A program made the translations under genes and the position numbers. A stretch of 64,000 bases of DNA, taken from Daldinia sp. FL1419 (taxonomy: Eukaryota > Ascomycota > Sordariomycetes > Xylariales > Hypoxylaceae). Positions 36,041 to 46,602 of the stretch are shown here, one piece after another. How positions within the stretch are numbered: position 1 is the stretch's first letter; the number at the start of each line of letters is the position of its first letter. Location of the stretch: the NCBI GenBank assembly GCA_025201765.1, contig MU623412.1:62001-126000 (forward strand), given 5' to 3'. The notes beneath the pieces were generated by a model. It worked only from the letters and a program-made list of their open reading frames with translations. It did no database searches and was not told the origin of the DNA.

Positions 36041-36629
36041 TTGGGTAGTAAATACTACTACCCGTATATCTGCGGTAAAAAGCATTTTCCTGTTTTCGAC
36101 TGCGGCTAGCTTTGATAAAGACACATAGCATTTTATGCAGCATCTGGTGGCGTTTTGTCGGATACGGTTCACGGGGACAGCTAGATCAGCTAGTCCTAAG
36201 AAGAAGGATAGGTTATTCAAATAAACCATTTGGATCTCGTTAGCAATGAGTTACATCTTCACCTCGTATACCCAACTCTTCCTCCAGATTAGTGGTATCT
36301 CGTTTCCGCGTACTAAGTCGCCTGTGCTTCTTGTCTGTGAAATTAGTAGCTAGCCTAATAGCACTGTATTGCGTATACTACCAATCCAATATAACAGCTA
36401 CTCGAAAGATAGGAATCGCCTTCTTAATACGGTTTTTTTAGGTATAAGTCTACTATCAGAGTAACTAGGAAACGTCCTCTATAAACTTAAGACTCATGCA
36501 TAGGCCTACATGCACGTAATATCAGAGATAGTATCATACCAGACTCAACTTTTCATATCTAAAACGAATCCAATTCTACATGATCGATCCGTCTATAAAG
36601 CCCTAGTATACAAGTCATCTCGCATATCC
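36041..36629. other. convergent 3' intergenic region
   Basis: The 3' ends of the golgin gene and the minus-strand membrane-protein gene face each other. The DNA is AT-rich and holds no supported gene. Confidence 0.5.
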
Positions 36630-37703
36630 CTATCCCACCATGGTCTCCGGCGCCACTGCTTCCGCCATTCTCGGCAGTACATTTAGCGCATACGCATCGG
36701 CGTCCCTCGTGATATCAGCGATATTGATGCGGTTCTCTAGAGCATCATTAACACCCTCGATAACCTCCCGCTCTTCCATGACTTCTCGCATGATGGAACC
36801 TTCTTGTTGCCAATACGCCTGGCTACGTGCCCGAAGATCCGCGTCCCTATTCGCAGTATTCTTAACAATGCCCGCAGCATTCAATCGTCCCTTGGCCCCT
36901 TGGAGCTGTCGGATAACAGCCTCGATGCGCACCGCCGGGTTGGGCGGAGTGTAAAAGGCGCGGTTTGTGCTGGCGAGGTAGATCAGGCAAGCGATCATGA
37001 GGTTGAGAGCGACAAGACCGAGATAGCGCGACATGCGCGCGGTCCAGAAGAAGTTGTCCAGCTCAGCCACGGTTCTGGCTCGCGCATTCACCAGGATGTT
37101 ATACGAGCCGACGCTATAAAGATCCCATATAGCGCCTACAAGGCTGGAAATAACGACAAGGCGCCGCCATGCCGGGCCGTATGAGCCTGACACGAGTTCG
37201 GAGGTTGCGAGGGAGGTGAGCACGAGGTTGATCAAGTGCGGAGCTAGTAGCGCGGGGACGGCGTAGTAGAGGTAAGTATTAGGGTCGTCGGAAGAGCAGA
37301 ACGGGCAGGTAGCTAGGACCTCGGGGCCGAATTGCAGGTACAGCAGTCTAGACTCGAGGTTTACGAAGCGCGTGCGTAAGGCCTCGTCCGCGGCGGAGAG
37401 GGGGCGCAAAGAAGAGAGGCGGTTGAAGAGGACGTCGACGGGGGCTTGGAGGCGGGTGTTTGTCCGAAGGAAGATGTTCTCGGGAAAGAAGATAGGAGAG
37501 GCCATAACGAGCCAGACGAGAGCGGTGATGGTGAGCGCGACTATGGCGCGAAGAGCTGGGAAAGGAAGACGTCGGATCGAGACGCCGGGGACGCGGGGTC
37601 CTTCGCGAAAGGAGCGATAGTAGCTTATGGCTTTAGGCAAGAGAATAGGACCGAAGAATAGGAGAAGGGACTTCAATCTAATAGCAAGTGTATACATTAG
37701 CAT
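36630..37703 (-). CDS. uncharacterised fungal multi-pass membrane protein
   Basis: A single exon encodes 357 residues. Hydrophobic segments are visible at about residues 6-28 (LAIRLKSLLLFFGPILL), 47-72 (LRAIVALTITALVWLVMASP), 145-168 (YAVPALLAPHLINLVLTSL), 183-203 (LVVISSLVGAIWDLYSV) and 225-245 (LGLVALNLMIACLIYLA). Between the second and third lies ATCPFCSSDDPNTYLYY, a CxxC-type pair in a short loop. The C-terminal ~100 residues are polar and probably helical (AVIRQLQGAKGRLNAAG; REVMEEREVIEGVNDALENR). I recognise the layout as widely conserved in moulds, but I cannot give a function. The CPFC pair suggests metal binding or a disulfide. The start could be Met1 or Met3. Confidence 0.8.
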   Translation of the reverse strand: MLMYTLAIRLKSLLLFFGPILLPKAISYYRSFREGPRVPGVSIRRLPFPALRAIVALTITALVWLVMASPIFFPENIFLRTNTRLQAPVDVLFNRLSSLRPLSAADEALRTRFVNLESRLLYLQFGPEVLATCPFCSSDDPNTYLYYAVPALLAPHLINLVLTSLATSELVSGSYGPAWRRLVVISSLVGAIWDLYSVGSYNILVNARARTVAELDNFFWTARMSRYLGLVALNLMIACLIYLASTNRAFYTPPNPAVRIEAVIRQLQGAKGRLNAAGIVKNTANRDADLRARSQAYWQQEGSIMREVMEEREVIEGVNDALENRINIADITRDADAYALNVLPRMAEAVAPETMVG

Positions 37704-38721
37704 TCTACATCTCCGTAGTTATGTTTGTTTGATGGTGTAAACCTACGCCCCCCAAGAAATTGGTATCGCCATTATGTCTTTTTGCTATCTTCTATAGCAC
37801 GTTGTATCCTGACCATAGCTCTAGGAATATGTCGAAGAAAGGCTTGGGACATAAACTAAGGAAGTTCTCTGGTTCTAGTTAAGTCAAAGGCCAGCTTGGC
37901 CAGAGGACACGGGACAAGAATTCAATCTTCAAAGTTGAATTGCTCCCATTAAAAGTACCTAAAAATGAAAGATTCCTGTCTGCAATAGGTAGTACATGAC
38001 GCATTCAGGACAGAGTGGAATGCGTTCATGTACCTAAGAGGTACCGACGCATTTGTAGGTACCCATGTACCGATGTGAATTTAGCGGGATGGAGGCGCTA
38101 GTAAAGTGGGAGCTTCTGATAGGTCCAGGATTCAAAGTCCACTCTTTTTTTTTTCTCTTCAAATTTCGCCGTGCACGAAAAATACCTTATATATCTTTTC
38201 TTTTCCCTCATCTGTAACACATCTCTCTGTGATGCTGAATACTATACCTCCTTGGACACAATTCGAGAATTAGATATACGGCTGCTGAGAATGCAGAATA
38301 TATACCACATGATATAATATTATTTCGGTTCTGAAGATGCGAGACAACTATGTCTTCAAGTCACATCTTTTTTTTTTTAATAAGAGAGCCACGGGGATAA
38401 TGATTCAAGGTAAGAAAAGCACAATGTGTATTGTATCAATGGCACTTTCGAAGCTTTAGCGATCCTTTTTCTCGATGGTCGTCAGAGTCAATATGCTGCC
38501 TAGAGCGACCCAAAGTACTCTGCCAAGAGTCATCTCAATCGTGTTACAGAGTTTCTAGCATTCTGCGATGAACAACTCTGCGTCAAATTAGATGAGAGAC
38601 ATTTCATATCCCATATTTACTAGTTGATTAAAGCATAAAGCAATAGCTTATGCGCAGCGTAGCGCAGCGCGACGTAACGGAACGTAACCTCTATGTGTAT
38701 TTCCCCTCCAATAACCATTCA
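37704..38721. other. intergenic region, no gene seen
   Basis: This region holds the promoter of the membrane-protein gene and the 3' region of GET1. It contains T-runs (about 38141-38155, 38368-38379) and TAGGTACC-type motifs near 38035-38070. No coding sequence is supported. Confidence 0.5.
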
Positions 38722-39521
38722 TCATGAATCCTTCGTCTTTGCTTCTTGTGACTTGGATATGGGACCCTTCTCTGCTTCCACTTTGACTGGCTGATTCTCG
38801 GCGGCGATCTTTGCACCTAGTGCCAGTCCCAGAATCGCTGCAACGGTATCGCTCACCAACAAGACCACCCCAGCACAAGCTGTCTGCCACGATGCGATAC
38901 TAACGCTGCCCACAGGGGCTCGCGGGAACGACAAAATCCACTCGGCGTAGTATGGGAACCAGCCATGAGGGAGCCAGAACATGGGCTGCTTCGCGTACCA
39001 GAAGGGGAGGAGGAACTTCAATCCCGAGGTCGCCAACCAGCGTAGAATGTTAACGGTACTGTCGAACCTGGATTTGGCGCCTTCGTGAGCGGTTTCTTAA
39101 AAATATCAATCGGTCAACATCATCTCCTATCGCCAACGTCTTGTCAGGTATGTTTGGGTGAATAACGAACTCATCTTCTCCAACTGTTCCAAGAGCTTAT
39201 CGTGCTGGCGTCGAAGCTTCGCCCATTTCGCAAACTGGTCCTGGCTGCTCGTAGCATTCAGGTCTCGGCGAATCGTAAGGTATTCCTTTTGCAACGTCTT
39301 TCTTTCCGCCGCCTGCTTAGAAAATTCGGTCGGGAGGGCTAGGTATAGGTTCCATAACTAGATCGCGGTCAGCAACCCATTGCTATGATGCATTGATATG
39401 ATGCTACCCTGGCATATTCGGAGAATTATCGTACTAGATTATTTATCGTCGCGGCGCCGACAGTGTTCACCAGGTGAACGCCGAGCTCGACTAAGAAAAC
39501 CAGTAGCAATACGGATATCAT
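38722..39521 (-). CDS. GET1: Get1, ER receptor subunit for tail-anchored protein insertion
   Basis: Three exons (39521-39435, 39357-39171, 39095-38722) give 215 residues. Exon 1 is the first membrane helix (MISVLLLVFLVELGVHLVN), followed by GAATINNLLWNLYLAL across the first junction. The cytosolic coiled coil carries LNATSSQDQFAKWAKLRRQHDKLLEQLEK in two blocks, the surface that opens the Get3 ATPase dimer. Two further membrane segments follow around FLLPFWYAKQPMFWLPHGWF and ACAGVVLLVSDTVAAILGLA, and then a charged tail. Get1 with Get2 receives tail-anchored proteins from Get3 at the ER. The second intron uses donor GTTCGT and acceptor TTAAG, less typical than the others, but the join (EKMKTAHEGAKSRFD) is in frame and fits the family. 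Confidence 0.95.
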
Positions 39522-40132
39522 TTCGCCTCGAACACTGCTTCTCTGGAGTTATTAGAAGGATACGTCACAGTCGGACAAGTTTTGGCACGAGAAGACTAAC
39601 CGGTTAACTACGAAAAGTAGAAACTAAGCTTTGAAATTCGTGGCCTATCCGATAATGTCATCATAATCACTATAAATCTTAGATCGATGCGTTACTAAGA
39701 TATGAGATGCTTATATAAGGTAGTATTATCTTAAAGTATATTACCCCACCAACAAAGATCACAAGGTCCAGAAGGTCCCATCTAGGTCATTCCACTTTTA
39801 TACATAGGTATTCGTTGTTCCGTCCACCTAGGTACCTACTTACCTAACCTACCTAGGTACCTAGGTATTGTACCTATTCTGTAAGTATTGTAGTGTATTC
39901 CATAATCTACATTTCCTACCTTATACATACCCTGATCTAGTATAGATATCTACCTACCTAGGTACCTATGTGTTATACAGCCTCGAATTATAGGTTATAT
40001 ATTCGGTATGATTCACTCATGTACTATGTCATTCGGCATATAGCGCTGCATAAATAGGTGGTCACCACGCATACTCACCTTACGAAGCGATTCCCATGTT
40101 CCACGGCTAACCAATGGTGGCTCGTACTCGCA
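39522..40132. promoter_or_regulatory. divergent promoter region, GET1 / PTAR1-type gene, with palindromic repeats
   Basis: The start codons at 39521 (minus) and 40133 (plus) are 611 bp apart. The interval holds the densest cluster of ACCTAGGTACCTA-type words in the window (about 39825-39867 and 39953-39970). An in-frame upstream ATG at about 40082 for the plus gene is not favoured. Confidence 0.55.
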
Positions 40133-41146
40133 ATGTCCCGCTCCCTGGATAAAGATCTTCTGGCTCACTTGGAAGCCGATGATCTACATGAGATATATAA
40201 AGACCTCTCGACGGTCCTCACAAATTTACGAGAAAACGAATTGCTAGAGATCGAATTCCTTGGGAAGAGCCATCCTTTGCAGCCGGGGGTCAATTACCTT
40301 AGAGATGGCACGGCCGTCGCAATTCCTAAGCTCAGGCTAGCTCAAGCATTTTTCGTCGCTCGCCAGCTATTACAGGCTTACCATCGAGACAGCGCAGTGA
40401 AGAGCAGCGAAATTATGGCCGCAACAGCTGTATTGCTGCTTATGGACCCGGAGCACCTGACAGCCGCTAATACCCGGAAACGACTGATCACATCGTCACT
40501 TGCAGCTGGCGAGGCGGATGAGTTGGCATTAAGAAGAGAGAAGCAGTTTGTGGATAGCCTTCTCACATCGAGGCTGTACCGACATGCCAAATCACCTACC
40601 CTCTGGTCACACCGTCGCTGGCTAGTCCACATATTTACAACTCACAACGTAGTTATGGACCCGCAGCACGATATCAGGAATATTGTTATGGTGGCAGGAA
40701 CCCGCCATCCTCGCAATTATCCAGCCTGGAATCACGCCCGACTCTTAGTGGGTCGTGATTCGGGGCTGGCTAGATCTTTAGTTTCTGATACGAAAGAGTT
40801 CTGTTTAAAGAACCATACCGATATTTCTAGCTGGAGTTTCCTTGTCTATACGATAGGCAAGATAGAAAACGAAGAATGCCGTCGCAAGGTCTATTCTTCC
40901 ATCTTTGCAGAAGTTCTCGATATCACCGGCTCGTTACGTTGGATAAGTGAGTCTGTCTGGACATTTCTACGCACCATAGCGACGATAGAGTTCATTAGTG
41001 ATCAACAATTTGAGGCATTCTTGGCCGTAAATAAGAGGCTCGCTTCTTCAGCACGGGAGAGCAGTAGTCAGTGGAAAGCTCTGGATAGTGCACGAAGTTG
41101 GTGCGAGAAATATCGTCTTCCAACGGGGCCCAAAATGGCGGAATGA
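40133..41146 (+). CDS. protein prenyltransferase alpha-subunit repeat protein (PTAR1/Ecm9 type)
   Basis: A single exon encodes 337 residues. The start MSRSLDKDLLAHLEADDLHE fits related mould proteins; the frame is open further upstream but without support. The most telling segments are SPTLWSHRRWLVH (a PPTA-type W-x-HRRW repeat), HPRNYPAWNHARLL (second repeat) and DISSWSFLVYTIGK (third). These helical pairs are the alpha-alpha repeat of farnesyl and geranylgeranyl transferase alpha subunits. The rest of the protein diverges, so a catalytic-complex role is not assured. In yeast the related Ecm9 is poorly characterised. MDPEHLTAANTRKRL in the first half is also conserved in the family as I remember it. 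It is divergent from GET1. Confidence 0.87.
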   Translation: MSRSLDKDLLAHLEADDLHEIYKDLSTVLTNLRENELLEIEFLGKSHPLQPGVNYLRDGTAVAIPKLRLAQAFFVARQLLQAYHRDSAVKSSEIMAATAVLLLMDPEHLTAANTRKRLITSSLAAGEADELALRREKQFVDSLLTSRLYRHAKSPTLWSHRRWLVHIFTTHNVVMDPQHDIRNIVMVAGTRHPRNYPAWNHARLLVGRDSGLARSLVSDTKEFCLKNHTDISSWSFLVYTIGKIENEECRRKVYSSIFAEVLDITGSLRWISESVWTFLRTIATIEFISDQQFEAFLAVNKRLASSARESSSQWKALDSARSWCEKYRLPTGPKMAE

Positions 41147-43714
41147 ATCCGAATTGGTCCAGCAAAGCTACCAACCGTTGAGGCATTGAGGCCTCAGCAT
41201 TGGCGCTGTCAGCAACTCATTGCTTGGATGACCAAAAACCTAAGAATAGACAATCAAGTGACTGAAACGACCTGTCTAGACGTTATATGCCATTTGGTTC
41301 CTTCTTGCCCTTGCATCCTCACCTCCTTCTCGTAATGGACAAGATAGGATGGACGTTGCTTCAAGTTGAGGCTCATCAGTTGCACGTACATAGTCTGTTC
41401 GGATAGCGGCTGACGAAGGTCTTTACACCGAATAGCTAGCTAAAGCGTTGCTCGGCAGTCGACAAACGGCGACGCTGATAGGCCAAAACTTCGTGGTAGG
41501 CTGATGCAGGGGCTCAGTTCTGCCACAACGTGGATGGCACAAGACGCTTCGTCCTATAATTATCCCGCCACCTTACATTTTGGGTAGTAAATCGCCAACC
41601 TCAGAAATCTGATACTTCTTGGCCGTGATCGAGATCCCAATCCTTCTGTTAGGTTTGACGGAGATCCAAGCTTCCAACGGCCACGCTACCAAGTGGCCGA
41701 ATGTCTGCTTGAGCTTACGGGAATTTTTAAACCGTTGATAAGAATTGGAATGACGGCTTAGAAGTTGGTACCAACAACGCCAAGCTCTCCGGCCTCTACC
41801 CGCTTGTACGCGGTTGGTTTTCGATTCTGACTCGGGTGCCTCGTGTTAACTTAGACCGGTCTTACCTTGATGCCAAACATTTTCAGATCTATTTTCTATT
41901 CCGACGTACGTAATCTTGACTTACTTTAGCAAAGAATTCTCCCTCCTGTCCCTCTAGGTTAGGCAGTTGAAGTCGCTCGAGTACCATGATCGTGTTGATC
42001 AATTCTTGTGGACCGCAATTGGCGGCCAATTACATAGTATGAGATTTGAACGCCAGGTTGGCAAGGACACGATCCGTGGACATGATTTCCTATGTCAAGG
42101 ATCTCCAGACTCAAGCGTCTTCTTGGCCGCTCATCAATTCCCGTTCAGTCCAAACTCCACATGGGGCCACTGAGGTGGATCACTGCTGCAAGCAATCTAG
42201 CACTATTCTAATCGTTGTATGGGGTTCGTGTCTGGTGTGTATCGCCGAGGTTGTATTGGAGTGTACATAGTGCACGCGTTGCACACTGTAGGCTCTGTTA
42301 TCCGGTTACCTTTCCCCAGGTTAAACGGCAACCAAGTGGCGTCAATTGGCACTGCTAACGTCTAAAATATACGAATAACCGTTTTACGAGGTGGTCTTCT
42401 AGTTATTTCTAATTATATTGTGGCAGAGTCAGGAAGGATACGGTTCAAAGCATCGAGAAAAAGAGGCTTCGAGGCTGCAAAGGACCTAACCGTTAACCTA
42501 CGGCTTTTAACGAACGCTTTTGCGCCGCAAACAAAAAGACTTTACTAGAAATGGACCAATCATAGACGAGCTCATAAGGATACCCAATTTCCCAAGCAGA
42601 TCACTATAATAAGAAACTACCTTATAGATACTTGGATAACGCCGTAGCAGCATGGCATTCCAAGGTCATCTTTAAGTAGATTAAAAGCCGTGCACCCACA
42701 AATGGCGCTATCTCTACTTCGCCCCTGGTCAGCATGGGTTACCCCTTGGAGCTTTGATGCCCCCTAGTGCCAATCCGATTGATCATTTCAAGATAGCCAC
42801 CTGGGCCTGCTGGGCCACGGAGAGAAAAGAAGAAATGAGAGAAACAACCTTGGAAGAAATGGACAGCTTCGGCTACCAGACGGCCGAACAAGCAACGTAC
42901 CAGACTTAACAAGCATCATATCTATCCCGTAGTCTTAAACGCTATCCTCCTCTGGAAAGCCAACCAGCAGGAAGGCCAAGATACCGGGCCTGGAGACTGC
43001 AGGGGTTCCAGGGTTAATGGGGGGAATTTGGTAACTTCCCTTCCTCCTCCGTCTTTGCCGACCTCCACTAAGTATTCACACTTCTTATTTTCTCCACAGC
43101 CATCTGATATCTACTTTTTTTTCTTCTCTTGTTGGCGTGTGTCGTCGTCTTTGTTTCACTGCCACATGCCCGATCGTTTTGGTTTCCTCTCTCTTATTTT
43201 TATTGAAATAGACCGGGGCGGCCTGGTTGGCATTTTCTACCTGTCTTATCTATCAAACGTGTTTCTCCCGGCGGCGCACTTGTTTTGGAATCCATATCGA
43301 CATATTGACATATCGAATACTCTCACGAAACCCTACGTGCCTTGTATCTACTCTCCACCGACAACCTCTTACTGGCCCTTTTCCGCACGAGGCCAATTAT
43401 TTTTTCCTTCTTTCCTTATTAGGTCTCTGGGTCATTAACAACACTCTTTTAATATCTAATACTCTAATATCTAGACCAGAGAGTTTAGTTACTCCTGGGC
43501 TGTGTATCGTCAGGGTATATTTGCTCGAGGACCCAATTGGTTCCGTAGCCCTTTGTTGTCACATCCAGCAGGGTTTCCTTGTTTAGATCAGCTACGCGAT
43601 ATTGGATCCGAATGTGTATACTCGCGTGATTTACTATCAGTCAACCGCAACAGCCAATCCAGACCGGAAGGGTTTGGTGATTTCGAGTAGGAGGACGTTG
43701 TGGGAACCTTCAAT
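41147..43714. other. 2.6 kb intergenic region with possible decayed coding remnants
   Basis: No intact gene is supported. Between about 41,600 and 42,270 short open stretches lie in neighbouring frames of the plus strand, which could be a decayed gene. I could not assign a family. 43,020-43,700 is C/T-rich with long ORFs of low complexity and is best read as promoter and leader of the protease gene. Confidence 0.4.
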
Positions 43715-45484
43715 ATGCATCAAAGCAGGCTATCACTCCAGCTCCTGCTATGGGGTGGTGCTCTCGTTCAGGGCCTCCCCAAAGACCAAAGTTCCAACAG
43801 TGTAGAGAAGAGCCAAGAGGTTGCTAATAATCTTGGATTCGTCACATTCAACTCGAAAGCCCACAACAGTTTAAAGCGAGATGATTCTAGCGATTCCAAC
43901 CCGCAACTTGGGTTCGTGACATTCAAGATGAGTTCAAAGCGATCGGTGGTAAGTGAAATTCGTGGCTATATAGTCTGCATATGTACTAACAAGTGGTCGT
44001 TATATAGTCTAGAGAAAGCCATGCAGAGAAGCTCTCAAGAGTTGCACAAAACCTAGCAAACAAATACGGGTCTAAAGTACCAACCCGGTCCACATCCGAG
44101 GACTCGGCTCTCCACAACCGGGACAACAACTACCACGTAGATACTGCTGTCAAGCCTTCGGTCAGCAACGCTGTCGGAATCGACCAGGATGGAACGGACT
44201 ACTCGTATTTCGTCGAGGCGGCATTTGGTTCCGAAGGGAAGAAGATGTATATGCTTGTTGATACTGGTGCCAGTACAACGTGGGTTATGGGCTCGGGTTG
44301 CACTACTAGCGCATGTACCAAGCATAACACATTCGGGCCAAACGATTCCAAGACGTACAAGGACACCGGAGAGGACTACTCAGTTGAGTACGGTTCGGGA
44401 GAAGTGAGCGGGCATCTTGTGTCCGACAGTATCAACATTGCGGGGTTAGAGGTGACGATGTCTTTTGGTGTTGCCAATATTACCTCGGATCAATTCTCTC
44501 AGTTCCCCTTTGAGGGTATCTTGGGGCTGTCCATGGTAGATGGCACCTGGCTTACTCATCTCAAGGACGCCAAGTTGATCGATTCTAATGTTTTTGGAAT
44601 TGCATTGAACAGGAACGCAGACGGCACGAACGACGGAGAGGTGGCTTTTGGTGCGCCGAACAAGGCCAAGTACACGGGCGACATCTCATACACTGGTCTC
44701 AAATCTGGAAATAGTTGGGCTATTCCGATGGATGATGTGTCGTTTAATGGCAACTCGGCTGGAGTCAAGGGCAGACTTGCCTACATTGACACTGGTACCA
44801 CTTTTGTTTTCGGCCCCCCTGACGACGTCGCGGCTTTGTACAAGCAGATCCCCGGGTCTAAAACCATCGACAAGGGCGAAACATACACCGTTCCCTGTGA
44901 CACCAAGGGTGAAGTCGCATTCTCTTTCTCCGGAAAGACTTACACTGCTTCATCAAAGGACTTCATCACTGCTCCCAACACCGCCGGAACCTGCTTCGGT
45001 AGCGTGTATGGCATGGAATTTGTGCCCGGCGCCTGGCTTCTTGGGGACATGTTCTTGAAGAATGTCTACAGTGTTTTCGACATGGATAAAAAACAAATTG
45101 GTATGTTTTAAAGCTCGATATCGTATGCCGTCTTGATCATGGCTAACTAGAAATACAGGATTCGCCGCCAGAGCAGCTTCCGGTAGTGATACCAGCAGCA
45201 GTGCAAGCCCTAGCAAAACATCAACAGCTTCTCCAAGCGGTTCGACTTCCGGATCAGCTACTGCAACTCCTACTTCGGGTGATTCCAATCCAACAGGTTC
45301 TCCCGACGGTTCCGGAGTTGGTCTCACCCCCGATACCCCAGGTTCCGGTTCGGATACGGGCGGTTCGCCAACAGACTCCGCACCAAGTAACACGGCCAGC
45401 CCAGACTCTGCAGGTGTGAAGTTGAACGCAATGGGTGTATATACATCATTAATGTGTATCCTATTAATCGGCATATTCATTTAG
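43715..45484 (+). CDS. GPI-type (yapsin-like) secreted aspartyl protease
   Basis: Exons 43715-43948, 44008-45100 and 45159-45484 give 550 residues. Residues 1-20 form a signal peptide (MHQSRLSLQLLLWGGALVQG) and a propeptide runs to about residue 135. The two catalytic aspartates of the pepsin family are present: D163 in MLVDTGASTTW and D339 in YIDTGTTFVF. The flap tyrosine is Y206 in SVEYGSGEVSG. FGSVYGMEFVPGAWLLGDMFLKN closes the second lobe. After residue ~442 comes a Ser/Thr/Pro-rich stalk and a hydrophobic C-terminus (MGVYTSLMCILLIGIFI), which together indicate GPI anchoring in membrane or wall. The last intron sits exactly between catalytic core and stalk. Such enzymes process wall and surface proteins. 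The first exon repeats the phrase LGFVTF. Confidence 0.92.
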
Positions 45485-46602
45485 GCATAAGGTTTCTCGG
45501 ATACTAATCATCTCGCATTTATACATACTACTAAGGGGGGTGCTTCGTCAAAGCAGACATCGATCCTTCATCACGGTATACCTACCGTTCGGATAGAAAG
45601 GGGTTATCACGTTTGTGGATAAAGAGCTAGGAGGTTTGAGTTGCCTCGATGCTATATGGGGGAAGAATAGAGCGCGGTTGTTGCACATCAGGGGGTAGAA
45701 GGAAGAGTACACGAACGAACATTTGATACCCACGGCGGGTGAGGAACGAAAGAGTCAGCAGCCTAACGCCGGCATACACAAATTAAAAATACGCTGTTAG
45801 GTATTATATTTAGAATTTATATAATAGACAGACAGTGAAATATTCAATTCTTGAAGCTGCCACTGCCTTTTCGTTGGACCCCTATTGTTACTAAAGCCGA
45901 GCACTTTATTAACACGGAAAAGGTGAGGCTCTCTAGGTATAAGAGATCATCGGTTATAGTAGGGAGCTTGGGAAAAACTACGTAATACCTAGTGCCACTT
46001 GGGTACTTGGCTACACTAGTACTAGGTACCTCCTACCCCTGACCAGTTGTAATATCGGACCGACCGTGTTAAAGTTAAAAGCCAAGGGAAGGTAGGTACC
46101 AGGGTACTTAGTATTAGGACCCAGAAGACCAGACGACAGACCCAGATAACAGGGTCCTAGAACGGGGTCTCATTCACAAGCTTTTGGAACCAATTAGAAT
46201 TCCCCTGCATTAGCACCATTTAGCATTTTAGCATTTTAGCAAGCATTACCATAGCACACATAGCACACATAGCACACATAGCAGGCACGTAGTACGTAGC
46301 CTTATTCGTAAGTTTACCTATGTACATTAGTAGGTATGTTTATCACGTGACGATAAGAAAAAGAAATCCCCGTAATCGATTGGGTTCATTTGCATAAGAC
46401 CTAACCTTTAGGTACGTAGGTACTTAGTTTAGTAACTCTAGGGGCCTCGACTTTCGTGGAATGAGGCGCGGCTCAACTTGAGATCCGATACCAAGTTAAA
46501 AATATCCCTCCCCAATTGCATCCGCTACTAAACAAAAATCGAGCCGTTATTGAGGACGGAGACGACTTCTTGCCTTGCAAGGATGCCGCCCTGATAAACA
46601 CA
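45485..46602. other. intergenic region with short tandem repeats
   Basis: No gene is supported. Nine-base repeats TAGCACACA at 46252-46278 and TAGCATTT-type repeats just before them precede the transporter promoter. TAGGTACC motifs occur at about 46023, 46093 and 46410. Confidence 0.5.

Noticed and set aside
40058..40132. N-terminal extension of the PTAR1-type protein
   Set aside because: The extra 25 residues have no family counterpart as I recall it, and the Met at 40133 starts the conserved block.
43028..43690. Overlapping ORFs of 119-136 codons before the protease gene
   Set aside because: They run through C/T-rich low-complexity promoter and leader DNA and resemble no protein.
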